A stretch of DNA of 64,000 bases from Rhineura floridana (Eukaryota; Chordata; Lepidosauria; Squamata; Rhineuridae), in the NCBI RefSeq assembly GCF_030035675.1, contig NC_084481.1, forward strand, positions 45,701,092-45,765,091. Reading direction: 5' to 3'. Every line of letters starts with the position of its first letter. The first letter of the stretch is position 1. Below are positions 24,130 to 36,325 of the stretch, piece by piece. The notes beneath the pieces were generated by a model. It made no database searches. It was given only the letters and a program-made list of their open reading frames with translations, and was not told the DNA's origin. The position numbers and the translations under genes were made by a program.

Positions 24130-27100
24130 AACTTAGCTATGGCAGTTCACTTGACTTTGACAAACTAGCCTTTCTATTAGTAAACGTCTATATTCCCCCT
24201 GCCACTTCCAGAATAATTATGGATCAAATATGGGAAGAATTAGACCACTATATCACGGAGCTGGAGTCCCGATTCCCCAGAGCCTTGGTAATCATCATGG
24301 GTGATTTTAATGCTAGGATCGGCCAGGATAATGAGAGTCTCCTGTCCTCCAGATTATGGAGGGGGGAAACTAACTCTCATTTAGTTATGGACCTAGAGAG
24401 AACCTCAAAAGATCATACTGTGAATTATCAGGGAATTTGTTTAACTCGTACTGTCGGTAGCCACAACCTTGTCATCTTAAATGGATTAAAGCCCCTTGAT
24501 GCCTGTGCGGAATATACGTACATTTCAAATAGAGGAAGCAGCGTGATTGATTATGCTATCACGTCCCCCCATCTCCTGAATTTAATTACGAAATTCTCGA
24601 TTGGCAAGAGACTAGACAGCGACCACTTACCTATTACCCTTCTAATACAACCAAAGGTGAACTGTAGGTTAGTGGCAGAGTATAACCCGGTTATTAACCA
24701 AATGTATTTTAAATACAAACAGCCCATGTGGACCTCATTAGTTGCCGCCAAAATTGAGAAATTCATAGATTCTCCCCTGGCCAAGAATATACAAGAGTCT
24801 ATTGAGAATTCTTCCAATCTTTCTCAATCTTTAATTATATTTGACTCCTTGGTTGAGACTCTCCAACCTTTGCTAATCCCGAATAAAGTGCCCAGCAGAA
24901 CAAATATTTACAATGGCCCACATAAATGGTTTGACCAAGATTGTCTAAATCTAAAAAGACAACTCAGAAGCATATATCTATGCTATCGCCATCAAAATGC
25001 TAAAATCTTGCCTGAGGCCTACTATAAAACCAAAAGGATCTATAAAGCCCTTATAGCTAATAAAAAGCATTACAGCTGGGATGGGAGTCCTTAAGACAGG
25101 CAGCCAAAGATAAAAATTCAAAAAAGTTTTGGTCACTAGTTAATGGCTCTATCAGACCCTTTAACCTTGCCACCTGTAACATCCTCCCAAGTGTTTGGGA
25201 ACAACATTTCACCGACTTCCAAATGGACTTTCATTATTTTCCTTTAAAGTCCCCTCCTATAGCTGATCACGGATCCTTTCCCATCTGGCCGCCGGTCACA
25301 CAGACAGAAATACTCGATTTGATTAAAAACTTAAAACTGGCTAAAGCTCCTGGTGGAGATAATCTCCCCCCTGAGCTTTTAAAAACACATCCAGATTGGT
25401 GGGCGTCTATTTTAGCAAATTTATTTACTTTGATTAATAACAAGGGTCACTTCCCACAGTCCTGGAAGGAAGCCATAATTGTGCCAATCTATAAGAAAGG
25501 TTCCAGGACTGACCCTGCCAGTTATAGACCAATCAGCTTACTTTCTGTGATTGGAAAGCTATATGCTAAATATTTAAAGAACAAATTGGCCAACTGGATG
25601 GAGGAAGAAAATGTCCTGGGTGCGGAACAGGCAGGCTTTAGGAGTGGTAGATCGGTTATGGACCATTGCCTCCTTCTTAATCACCTTGCGGAAAAATATA
25701 GCAATCACGTAGGGAGTGGTTTATACGTCGCTTTTATTGACCTGAAGGCAGCGTTTGACTCAATTCCACGGGATTTGCTGTGGGCAAAACTGGCTAAAAC
25801 ATCGATGGATAAAAGATTACTGTTTTTGATATATAAGTTACACCAGAACACTTCCCTCCGCGTTCGCTGCAGCCAAAATGGTGATCTTTCCAACTCAATC
25901 ATCACATCAAAAGGGGTCAGACAAGACTGTGTGTTGGCCCCACTCCTTTTTAATCTTTTCCTTAATGATTTGGCCTCCAATTGTCTCTCTGCTGACCTTC
26001 ACTCGCCTAAAATTAAAGGAAGTAGATGCCCCATCTTGCTTTATGTTGATGATGCAGCCTTGCTCTCCTTTTCAAAAGTTGGCCTAAAACGTTTGATTAG
26101 AATTTTTATGAAATATTGTTCAGAGAATGTATTAACAATCAACTTCTCCAAAACTAAAATTCTAGTCTTTGCAAAATCATCATTAACTCCGGAATGGAAA
26201 ATCAATGGCCATGTAATTGAGCAAGTTAGAGCATATAAATATTTAGGCATCTTATTCCATTCTTCCCTTTCCTGGGTGCCTCACATCAGTGCGGCTGTTG
26301 CGACGGCCCGAACAGCGATGAAGAGCATTGTCCGATATTATTATAATAATGGGGGGCAATACATTCCAGCAGCATTACAGGTGTTCAGAGCTAAAATATT
26401 ACCCCAACTTTTGTATGGTGCCCAGATTTGGATATATGCTTTCAACCCCAAAGTGGAGTCAGTGCTATCTATTTTTTTGCGTCGAATTTTTGGAGTCCAA
26501 AATGGTGTTCCTAACGCCGCCTTGAGAATGGAAGCGGGATCTTACTCAGTCGAATGCTTAGCATGGTTATTTGCCTTTAATTTTTGGACCAAAATCATGT
26601 ATGCATGCCCGACAGGTTATCTTTCATCTCTTGGGGAAGAAGGTCACCTGTCCACTTGGATGAAATGCTTTTTGGACAAACTACCCTATTTAGGCCTTTC
26701 GATTGAATTTCTTTCTTCTATAGAGTTTAGTAAGGCCAGACAGATTATTAAGGATAGGCTTAAGGATATTGATAGACAATCTACAACACAGGCGGCAGCT
26801 AAAACATGTTCCCCTTCCCAGCATAATCTCGGTTTTCACTTTCCAAAATACGCCCCATACCTAGATGTCCTAACGAATCCTAAATTCCGTCTAGCCTTTA
26901 CCAAGGCTCGTTTCAATTGCCTGGAGTCTGCGCTCTTGGAGGGCAGATTCAAGGGCATGCCCTTAGCCCAACGTTTCTGTATATGCAGAAAAGGACACTT
27001 AGAAACAGTTCACCATGTCCTGTTTGCCTGCCCACTTTATATTGAGGAAAGGGACTTATATATTGCACCCCTTATACAAAAACAATCCAATAGATCTCCA

Positions 27101-27295
27101 GAACAGTGATTAACATGGCTTCTATCTGGCAAAAATAGCTCTTATTTGATTCCAGTCGCTAAGTTTTTTTATACAGCACAACGCAAACGTATGTTATCTA
27201 ATCCTATATTGTAATGTCTATTGCTTTTTTATCTTGTATGTAACTGGCTGTAATTTTATTTTCTTGATGGGTCATTGACCGTAATAAACGTAAGG
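24130..27295 (+). mobile_element. APE-type non-LTR retrotransposon, Vingi/I-like, 5'-truncated
   Basis: An endonuclease frame (24219-25094; LLVNVYIPPATSR upstream, VIIMGDFNARIGQ, SVIDYAITS, LDSDHLPITLL) is followed by a 628-codon reverse transcriptase frame (25223-27109; AKAPGGDNLPPELL, SYRPISLLSVIGKLY, AGFRSGRSVMDH, FIDLKAAFDSIPR, LLFNLFLNDL, LYVDDAALLS at the catalytic site). A Cys/His motif, CICRKGHLETVHHVLFAC, lies near the C-terminus. The two frames differ by one shift between about 25075 and 25110; otherwise the coding region is open. The 5' end is truncated. The 3' UTR ends at a GACCGTAATAAACG tail near 27290. The clade call is tentative. An R4-type element is unlikely because an APE endonuclease is present. 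Confidence 0.85.
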
Positions 27296-27712
27296 CTCCC
27301 ATTTTCTAGTGATGTGCCAGTGAATGCTGCAAACAAGCCTAGCAAAGGCCTTTATTTCAAATGAATACAGCCTTGTAGGAAGTAAATAACATATTTTACA
27401 GGAAAGGTGGGGCAGAAGGTAAAACCATGCTGTACCCATTGCATGCGCTTAGGTACCAACTTATTGCCAAGAACACTGGACTAAGAGGACCACATGTGCA
27501 TCTTGAAGTTGAACCCTGATAAGACCGAGTTACTACTTGTGGGAGACAAGGGAGGGTTAGGAGATGTTGACCTGGTGTTTGGTGGGGTGAAGCTGCCCCT
27601 ACAGGACCAGGTCCGCAGCCTCGGGGTTGTTCTTGATTCCACGCTGTCCATGGAGGCTCAGATTTCGGCTGTGAGCCAGGCAGCTTGGTATCCATTACAC
27701 CTTATACGTAGG

Positions 27713-27734
27713 CTGCAACCCTACCTCCCTGTTC
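27713..27734. repeat. left copy of 22-bp target-site duplication
   Basis: CTGCAACCCTACCTCCCTG and the next three bases are repeated exactly at 29702-29723, bracketing the L1-derived insertion. Confidence 0.92.
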
Positions 27735-29701
27735 TTTTTTTTTTAACAATAATTTTTATTCAAATTTTCATAAAACATAGAAAACAAAATCATAAAACAT
27801 TCAAAGACAAAAAACAAAACAAAACAAAAATGATTAAACAAAAAAAAATAAAATGTTGACTTCCCATTTGTCACATATCAAATCAGTTATAGGTCTACAA
27901 TATATAACAATCCTGTCTCTTAAATCATATTATAAAATCACTTTCCTCCAGTAGTTATCTTAATTAATCATCAAATCTCATAAACATTACTTTATTCTTT
28001 CCACAAAAAGTCAAAGAGAGGTTTCAATTCTTTAAGAAATATATCTATCAATTTTTCTCCAAATAAACATGTCAATTAATCCATCTCGTTAATAATTATA
28101 ATAATCTTATTGTCATAACCATAGTCCAAATAAACATTTCGATTAATCCATCTCATCAGAATCTGTTAGGTCCAATAATTTCAATAGCCATTATTCCATT
28201 ATCCCTATTAGTTCCATCTTCCATCTTCAATAGTCCTGTTAAGTCCAGTAATTTCAGTGTCCAATCTTCCATTATCAGTATTCCATAATAATCTTGCTGT
28301 TGTAGCCATAGTCATATAATAAGAGTCTGATGGGAATTTCCTCTATCCCAAATATTTTCTTGCCATCCATTCTGAATAAGTTGCTGAAATACTGTTGTAA
28401 AGTCATATATGTGTTCTTCTTTTTTACAAAATGCACTGGCTCATCTCTTAAGAGTTTTTCGATTGTCACATGGCTGCAGTTAATTCCATAGATTTTCTCT
28501 ATATCAAGCTCCATCACATCATTCCAGTCCAGAAGATTATCCAAGCCATTGATAACTTTATCTCTAATATCTTCATTAATTTCTTCAAAGATAACGTTAA
28601 ATTCCAAACAGTAGATTTTATTTCTAAAATCCATAAACTCCAGATCTTTTTCCAATTCCACATTTGTTCCAATCTCCAGGGCTTGTATCTTCCCTTTATT
28701 TTTTCTTTTCTCATCTCTGATCTCATTCTCCTCTCTCACAGGATCCCCTATTTCTTTAAGCTCCTGCGTCATTTTGCTCAGTTCAATTTTCAGCTCCTTA
28801 CTACCCTGTCGCAGGGTTTGTTTCGTTATCTCAATCTCATCCATTATTTTCTGAAACATAGTTACTTCCAGATTCTCAGCCACTTTCTTGATTGCCATTT
28901 TTAAAACCACGAAAACAAAGCAAAACAAAAATAAAGAAGAACCACTTCTTATTTCAGCAACAATTGGGTTAATATTCCAGGCTTGATGACATCACAGTAT
29001 AAACAGAGCAACCTGCCTTATCTCTCTATGTTCAAGAATGCAAAACAAATTTAGTTCCCAGCATCAAAACAGTTAGTGGCGTCGTGAAGAAGCAGATTCG
29101 TCAAAATAAAATAGACCAAAAAGAGAATAGTCCCAGACAATATAATATTCCTCGGAATAGAAATCAGGAATAGAAATCCCTCTTCTGTTTATTATCTTTA
29201 GAATGCACTTCCAGGACAGCTTTTTGCGACAGAAACAGAGATAAGCTGTTAATTTCGTGAATAACAGAGAAGAGTTATAGCTCACCCAGAAGTTTTCCAA
29301 AGCCGATCAATCTGACAAATCTCCTTTTGCTGCAACAATTTAAACCAAGTAAAAAAAATAATAGAAAGAAGGGTGCTTGCCTGTTAGTCCGTTCTCTCTT
29401 TAAAGAAAAGATAAACGTATCGCTTATACAGATAGAGCTTGTTCGGAAGTCCGTCCGGCATTGTTGGCTGGACCTTATCTCATAAATTAATGAAATCCAG
29501 TCCTCCCAACAAAAACAGGCTTTTGAGGTTGATCTCTATGTTTCTCCCTGCCCGGGAGAAATTTCATCAGTCAAAAAAAAAAAATGTTCTGACTGATTTA
29601 TATCTGAATAAGCTTCTTTTGAGGCGGGAGCCCGTCCCAAAAGCAGGCACAAGCGAAGTCACCCTTCCCGGAAGTCATCTCACCCTTCCCGGAAGTCATG
29701 A
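27735..29701 (-). mobile_element. L1-derived element with ORF1 only, HAL1-like
   Basis: A run of ten T at 27735 is the poly(A) tail on the minus strand. The sense 5' end near 29701 has the GC-richer L1 5' UTR, with a block (GACTTCCGGGAAGGGTGA) present twice. The ORF1-like frame begins at ATG 28898 and reads MAIKKVAENLEV, KMTQELKEIGDPVREENEIR, MDFRNKIYCLEFN and EKIYGIN, as in squamate L1 ORF1 proteins with a coiled coil then an RNA-binding core. It ends at 28275 after a junction near 28320, followed directly by 3'-end sequence. ORF2 is absent. Total length is 1967 bp, with a 22-bp target duplication. It is either a HAL1-like non-autonomous lineage or one internally deleted copy. Confidence 0.85.
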
Positions 29702-29723
29702 CTGCAACCCTACCTCCCTGTTC
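29702..29723. repeat. right copy of 22-bp target-site duplication
   Basis: Exact repeat of 27713-27734. After this point the L2 sequence continues. Confidence 0.92.
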
Positions 29724-30415
29724 AACAGCTCCCGCTCGTGGTGCATGCCCTGGTCACCTCTCGATTGGACTACTGTAATGCGCTCTACGTGGGGTTACCC
29801 TTGAAAACAACCCGGAAATTACAACTTATACAGAATGCAGCGGCGCGCTTACTTACCAACAGCCGCCGACGGGACCACATCACGCCAGTATTATTTGACC
29901 TACACTGGCTGCCGGTTGTTTTCCGGGCCCGATTCAAGGTGTTGGTTTTAACCTTTAAAACCCTGTACGGTTTCGGCCCAGCTTACCTGAAAGAGCGCCT
30001 CCACCACCACCAATTATGCCGCCCAACTAGATCAGCCACACAAGGCCTTCTCTCAATCCCGCCAACCAAAACAGCTAGGTTGGTGGGGACTAGGGAGAGG
30101 GCCTTTTCTGTGGTGGCCCCCACTCTCTGGAACTCCCTCCCATGTGATCTTCGACATGCCCCTTCCCTAGATGTATTCCGCAAGGCCCTGAAGACGTGGC
30201 TATTCCAGCAAGCCTTTGAGGTCATTGGGTAAATCACCATGATTCTGTCATTTATCGTATGTTGTTAATATAATTGCTTTTATATGTATTGATGACTGTC
30301 CAGTATTTTACCTATTGTTATTAATGTGATTACATCTGTTATTATTGTATTTTATCTCTTTTAATGTACGTCGCCTAGAGTGGCTAATTGCCAGATAGGC
30401 GACAAACAAATTAAA

Positions 30416-30446
<31 letters not shown>

Positions 30447-30649
30447 TATCTTTTTACTGTCTGCCTCTACTTAGTTGTCTTTACTGTGAAGAGATCCAGC
30501 TTCCAAAATATAAACCACTCAAGAATGAAGTTAGCCCTCAGCCCTTTAACTCCATTAACTTACCTATGATAGTTTTTTCCTCATTTTTATCCTTAATTTT
30601 AAGGCATGGCCAAGAGGAAAGACTTATCCCAAAGGGAAACAGGTTTGTC

Positions 30650-30991
30650 AAAAATAGGGATGGGGAATTTTTTTTTAGTGCAAGGGCAGCATATCCTCTT
30701 GGGCAGCATTCCAGGGGGTGCATGCAAGCAGAGGGCAGGGACAAGCAAGGGCAGAGCAACAAACCTGACCCTTACCTTTGTACAGCAGGCTATATTCCAG
30801 TCACACACAAGTCACCCACATCTCTCCATCTAGGAGAGTAATAGGTCGTTGTCAAGAACACACTCCAATCAGGCAAGAGCACTCCAGGAGTGCACAAAGC
30901 AGAGCTGGTGATGGGCATGGCATTGGGAGGGATGGATAGGGAGATCTGGAGGCTCACATTCAGCCCTCAGGCTGGAGGTTATCCATTCCTG
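30650..30991. mobile_element. hAT-like non-autonomous element, full length
   Basis: It starts TAGGGATGGGGAATTTTTTT and ends TGGAGGTTATCCATTCCTG, an imperfect inverted pair. GCCCTCAGGCTGGAGG near the right end is typical of the CAGGGATGGGGAACC repeat family. No transposase is present. Confidence 0.6.
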
Positions 30992-31249
30992 GCCAAAATT
31001 TCCTAAAAGGCACTGCTAAATTACACCCACGTTTTGTAAGTTCACAACAGAGCATTTGCCATTTCTCAGAGAATCAGCTGGGGTTAGATATGTGGTGAAT
31101 AGAGGGTCTTCTAAGTTGTAGCAATCCATCTTTGGAATGATCTCCATAGGGAAGCTCACCTGGTACCCCTTTGTGTCTTTTTGGTTTTATGCAAAAGGTC
31201 TTTTGGTTTCCCAAGGCCTTTTAAAAAAATGGTTGTGCTGATTTTAACT

Positions 31250-31375
31250 GTTTCTGTTGTTTTAGTATGTTTTAACTTTTTGTGTGATACTGGTTTTTGA
31301 TTGCCTTTGTTATTATTTGTGAGCCACATTAGGAGTGATAGCATGAAAGGGTAGGGTATAAATGCCCAAGTAAAT
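31250..31375 (+). repeat. L2/CR1-type LINE 3' tail
   Basis: TTTTAGTATGTTTTAACTTT, then TGTGAGCCACATTAGGAGTG and AGGGTATAAATGCCCAAGTA, as in the common LINE tails of this window. Confidence 0.5.
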
Positions 31376-33639
31376 AATGTGGATTAGTTAAAAGCCTGTC
31401 AAGTCTGGGGGGGTTCCATCGCCACCACCAGTTACTAAGGCCATTGCTACAGGCCAAACAGAACAAGCCTGCTTTTCTAAGTCTAGCCCTGCCCCCTCTC
31501 CACGGATCCTCAAATGGAATTACTCTTTCCACTCAGAAGTTATGACCCCTGTACTCTTTAGTCTTAAGAAGGGCAATGTTTATGCCTTCACAGTGGGAGG
31601 AGGGATATTTCTACTCTCTCTCAGTGGAATTTGAACCACACAGTGTCCGTATGGGGAAGTTTCACCTCTCCGCCATGTTCATTCTCACCATATAAATGAA
31701 TGGTAGCCTGTCAGTGAAACGTTTAAGAAGTACTCATGGCTGCCACTGCACATATGTATTATAGAGCAATCCAACTCCCCCTTTATGCCAGACTGGGGTG
31801 GTGGGGGTTGATTGAGCAGGTGTCCTTCCACTCAGCTTTCCCCCTTCTGTCTACTGAATGGGTGGCAGGAAATTTGCTGACACTATTCCAGCTACTGCCA
31901 AGACCCACAGTAGGTAATGTGAGAGGGGCCAAGGTGGCCTGGGACCCATTGGATCTTGAGCCACTCTTGCTGTCATCACTCAGTGGCATCATGCCTGATC
32001 CAGACCTGATCCCTGCACTGAGATCAGGCCTGCTCATCATGCCCCTTTCATCTTCTGCTGTGGCTACCACATGAGTGGGTAGGCGGCAGATGGAGCGGTT
32101 GCTCCACTGCTTTGCAAAGCCCCACTGGCAGGGGATGGGGGTTTGGAATCCACCCTAAATCTGTCCATGGTGATTCCATTGCTTGGAGTAAGAAGGTTTT
32201 TCCCCCTTTCAATTGTCTGATGGCAGTCAATTTACTTTGTCTCATATAACTTAATTGGAACCAAGAAAGATCTCCTGTACCTAGCCTCACCCCTCACCTG
32301 CACAGTGCTATCATAGGTGTTATTTCTTACAAGCTAAAGTATTGGGAACAGCATAGTTAAAAAGGAAAAGGAAAAAAAGAAAATACAGGGAAAGGACTAG
32401 AAATACAGTATGTTGATATTATCAGAACTTAATCTGAGCAAGAGATTATCAACCTACCTCTGAGAATTGATGTCAGGTTCCTAAAACCAATTTTCAGAGG
32501 TTGGATTGGCAATGACTCAAACTAAGGCCTTTTCTGTAGTAGACCCTAGAAAGGTCTGCAAAACCAGCCTTTTTACAGATGTTAGGAATTTGGTGAAAAC
32601 TTTATTTTAGAAGGGTTTGGAGTGCTGAGATTGATTTCAGGTTATCTGTTTTAGAATTGATTCCAAGGGGATTTCTAATGTATTGTTAAGAATTTTAACA
32701 ATGATTCTTTCACTAAGTATCACTTTTTCTCCTTTTCACAACCACTATCCAAGGGACAATTTTATTAGCCTGGGGAATTAACTAAGAAATTGTACTTGCA
32801 CATGCCACATAGTGCTCTTGTTTTTACAACCACTGAGTGCAAGAATCTCTGAGCATCCCTGTAACATCAGATCTGTTTATACAAATGTAGGTTGTTTATT
32901 TATACTGCAGCTATATTTTACATTAAAGCCAAAGAATTCAAATTGTAATGTGGTTACTTAATAAAATATTTAATTAAGCATCTTTATATAAGCAGGAATC
33001 CTTAAATACAAAACTACAAACAGGATAAATTAAATTTATATCTTCGTTATTTTAAAGAATATATAGACTCCAAAAGTTGCAGTAGGCACATTGTATTCAG
33101 ACAAAATAACAACTGAGCAAAAGTGGATCTCCAAGCAAATCCATTGCTCAGTGTATCAAGCCCTTTAACCTCAATATTTGAATTTTAGCAGATTGCTAAC
33201 TCTTCAAAGGGAAGATTGCCATACAATTACTACGATCTGGAAGCCTATCTAGTTTTGCTCCCAACAGTCCCTTATTCACACTTTCAAACATATATATGCT
33301 TTCAAACTGAAAAAATCACTTTATCTGAATATTTTTCCACATACTAAACATTTTAACACAGTTACATTTCACAATAGGGTACAAAAGTCAACACAATACT
33401 GTTTATCAATATATACCATTTTTCAAACTCTTCATTTCAGACACACCATCCTAACACTAATAAAACGCCATAGGAAAATGGATTATATACTCCTGGGTGA
33501 TATCCTCAGAGATATTAACAAAGATGCACAAACATGCCTCAGAAATAGAATATTGTATTAAGAGGCATCAAAATGGGATTGATACATTCTCCTTTCCAAC
33601 ATTATTATATACATATTCATTTAGCAAAATTCTGACTTT

Positions 33640-33725
33640 AAGGCTGCAATCCTATGCAAACATACATAGAAGTTAGACCCATGTAATTTAGTGGGAAGTG
33701 CAAATAAACATGGAAGGTTGCATTA
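33640..33725. repeat. squamate palindromic repeat
   Basis: GGCTGCAATCCTATGCAAAC is the usual left end. The self-complementary core is degraded in this copy. Confidence 0.45.
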
Positions 33726-34444
33726 ATATCAAGTACCCTCCTAATGCGCCTGTGTGCCTTATTACCTTTCACTTTGTGATCAGTGATTGATACTGAATAA
33801 TGTTAGCTATTTATTAAATAATGTGAAAGAGTATATTTGGTAAGTAAGAGGAAGAAGGGCAACTGCCATGTTGTGTTGAGATGTGTGAAAATCTCATGTG
33901 ACAAAATCAGCCCCAATTTCTAGGCTGATTTTGTGACACATGGAAACAACTGTCCCTGAATAACATGACAGGGTTATACAGAAATGCCTTGTTGCTCACA
34001 AATAACAGGAACATTTATGTTTCTTGCAAACAGCAGATGAATTATAAAGGTGTAAGGGGCTGGGGGGGGTGGATGCTCACAAGAGTAAAGCCAGAATCAC
34101 ATCCCAATGTTATCAACAATCCTTTAAAAGTTAACTCATAGGGCTACTTGGTAAAAATCACATCATCTTATACGGAATGAAGCTGTGGCTGAAAGTGGGA
34201 CATCATTGCGCAACTTTGGCTTTAGCTCTTGCCACATTTCTACCCTCCATCAGTGGTTTTCACCTCTTTGCAGAAGGACTAAGGGCAACATTTTCAACTC
34301 TCTGAAAGAATATTCTTCTGTTGCTCTGGAAAATAAATAGCAACTACCCATATTTCCTCATTCAGTAATTAAGTAGAGGTAAACTTCCACTGATAGTTTG
34401 TCTGATGTAATATAGATATTACATGGCCTACATTTAACAATGAC

Positions 34445-34540
34445 TTCCAGTGCAATCCTATACATGTCTGCTCAGAAGTAAGCCCCATAGAGTTCAATGG
34501 GACTTACCCATAGGTGAGTGTGTACAGGACTGCAACCTTG
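34445..34540. repeat. squamate palindromic repeat
   Basis: TGCAATCCTATACATGTCTG, then AGTAAGCCCCATAGAGTTCA and ATGGGACTTACC, ending GGACTGCAACCTT. This is a well-kept copy of the repeat clustered at 21110. Confidence 0.65.
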
Positions 34541-34754
34541 GGCATCTGCTAATTCATTCATTTATGAATTCCTTTCCCTTCTCAGGCACACCTTCCTCCC
34601 ACCTCACCCCACACTGAATTTGCACAAGGGAAGACAATGAATCAAAGTAGTGTAAACAACGTGTTAATTTTTCTAACATTCATAAAGTAGTTCTACTGTG
34701 AAAAGATTCAGATAGCAGCACCCATTTACTGTTATTAATCAGTATTAATTGTGT

Positions 34755-35477
34755 CTATCCTTTTGTAAGTAATTCTAAATAGGCCAGTATCTCAATACCG
34801 GATGACCAGACGACAACTGATGCCTCCAAGGGAACAAGATTCTTAGACAACTGAGAAATCATGCTCTCTAGCATATACCCATGTCTTGGCATAACAGCAT
34901 CACTTTTTTTTAAACACATTACTGGGCACATATCATTTCCACCATCACCTATATATATAATTTGTGAGTATTTCAGCTTCGGCTTTAAATGTTCTAAGAA
35001 TTCTTCTAAAACTCTTCTCTTGCAGAGGTTTATAGGACACTTTGCACAATCATGAATGTGACAATTCTGTACAGTAAGATAGCCACAGTCATCGAAACTT
35101 GCAGGATTTGTAAACACTTCATCAAATACTTGACAGACATTAGCAGCTTTTAAAATCCAATCAATAAATATTGCATTAGAATCTGATATAATTATACAAT
35201 CAAAAAAGCCTTTGTGTTTACCAATAAAATCTAGGAGCTCTTTCATTCCTGCAGTGAAAGGGATTGCTGTCATAGTACTTTTCATCTCCTCTTCTCTTAT
35301 GCCAATGTCCCCCAGATATCTGAAGACTCTACCCATATATTCTGTCCAAAGTCCTTTTTGATAGGATTTTTTAATTTCTTCAGGAAGTTTTGAAGCAGGT
35401 GCACATTTCACAATCCAGGTATCACTGTTTTCATCTACGATTGTATGGTCAAAATCAAAAACCAGAAGAACCTTCAT
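34755..35477 (-). CDS. PHOSPHO2: PHOSPHO2, HAD-family phosphatase acting on pyridoxal 5'-phosphate
   Basis: PHOSPHO2 is a cytosolic HAD-superfamily phosphatase reported to prefer pyridoxal 5'-phosphate. The whole protein (240 residues, about the usual length) is in one exon. Motif I is DFDHTIVDENSD, with nucleophile Asp8 and acid Asp10. Motif II is IIISDSN (Ser98). The metal-binding motif IV is GDGGNDMCP at 177-185. Cysteines CAKCPINLC lie near 144-152. The exon starts at 35498 after TTCATTTCCAG, 21 bases before the ATG. The gene is head to head with CFAP210 and upstream of KLHL23 on the same strand, as in human. The frame is intact. Confidence 0.97.
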   Translation of the reverse strand: MKVLLVFDFDHTIVDENSDTWIVKCAPASKLPEEIKKSYQKGLWTEYMGRVFRYLGDIGIREEEMKSTMTAIPFTAGMKELLDFIGKHKGFFDCIIISDSNAIFIDWILKAANVCQVFDEVFTNPASFDDCGYLTVQNCHIHDCAKCPINLCKRRVLEEFLEHLKPKLKYSQIIYIGDGGNDMCPVMCLKKSDAVMPRHGYMLESMISQLSKNLVPLEASVVVWSSGIEILAYLELLTKG

Positions 35478-35498
35478 AGTTGTTGGATAAACATAAAT
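35478..35498 (-). other. PHOSPHO2: PHOSPHO2 5' UTR part of the coding exon
   Basis: A polypyrimidine tract and AG at 35500-35499 precede ATTTATGTTTATCCAACAAC, then T and the start codon. This places a splice acceptor just ahead of the ATG. Confidence 0.8.
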
Positions 35499-35639
35499 CT
35501 GGAAATGAAAGAAAACCTTTTGCTTAAGTGCTCTATTACTATTTCAGTGGGCCCATGATCTTGGAAAGGCCAACTTTTCAGAAAAATATAATCTTGTATC
35601 TTATTCACAAATAATGCACTACTACAAATCAGGTAGTGG

Positions 35640-36033
35640 ATGACAGTATTTCACTGTGCTTTTGAAAGTACAGAGAATAAGAGAAAGTACAGAGATATGA
35701 TAGCACTCTTCAAGCACATGAAAGGTTGTCCACAGGAGGGCCGGGATCTTTTCTCGATCATCCCAGAGTGCAGGACACGCAATAATGGGCTCAAGTTACA
35801 GGGAGCCAGATTTCGACTGGACATCAGGAAAAACATCCTAACTGTTAGAGCCATACGACAATGGAACCAATTACCTAGAGAGGTAGTGGGCTCTCAGACA
35901 CTGGAGGCATTCAAGAGGCAGCTGGACAGCCATCTGTCAGGAATGCTTTGATTTGGATTCCTGCATTGCGTAGGGGGTTGGACTTGATGGCCTTATAGGC
36001 CCCTTCCAACTCTACTATTATATGATTCTATGA
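35640..36033 (+). mobile_element. CR1 LINE 3' end
   Basis: The frame reads KHMKGCPQEGRDLFSIIPEC, LDIRKNILTVRAIRQWNQLP and EAFKRQLDSHLSGML, the C-terminus of CR1 ORF2. The 3' UTR follows (GGGGGTTGGACTTGATGGCC) and ends with ATGATTCTATGAG, the characteristic CR1 end. It lies in the PHOSPHO2 5' intron, opposite in orientation. Confidence 0.93.
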
Positions 36034-36325
36034 GAATTCATAATATATTAGAATCTGCAATATCCCATAATATGAAACCCAACATGGTTTGCTGCAGTTG
36101 GATGAAACAGCAAACCAGTTGATTACAAACCAGATTGTAAGTTTTAAGCTCCTCTCCTTTTGCGTAAAGGAGAATGGCAAAGGAAGAGGGAGCCCAAAGC
36201 TTGCTGCAGCTTGTGTTCATAACAATAATGCATGATCTGTCATGTGTGAACCAGGCCAGTCTGCACCTGCAATAAACAGAGACAAGGATACACACATGCA
36301 TGTTGCTATGCCATGTATATCTTGA

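Larger units (their letters stand above)
27478..30445 (+). mobile_element. L2-type LINE, C-terminal part, split by an L1 derivative
   Basis: The left part (27494-27734) encodes LKLNPDKTELLLVGD and VRSLGVVLDSTLSMEAQISA. The right part (29724-30232) encodes VTSRLDYCNALYVGLPL, RKLQLIQNAAARLLTN, LHWLPVVFRARFKVLVLTFK and LWNSLPCDLRHAPSLDVFRK. This is the end of an L2-like reverse transcriptase protein. The 3' end is GTCGCCTAGAGTGGCTAATT followed by a TTA repeat. The 5' part is missing. Confidence 0.88.
31376..34754. other. PHOSPHO2 downstream interval, mostly unclassified
   Basis: It probably includes the PHOSPHO2 3' UTR at its right side. Palindromic squamate repeats lie at 33640-33725 and 34445-34540. 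No supported exon was found. Confidence 0.4.

Noticed and set aside
24219-27109. Host gene encoding a polymerase-like protein
   Set aside because: The motifs are those of a non-LTR retrotransposon endonuclease and reverse transcriptase, so it is a mobile element.
28275-28928. 217-codon coiled-coil protein as a host gene
   Set aside because: It reads as L1 ORF1 and lies inside an insertion with a poly(A) tail and target duplication.
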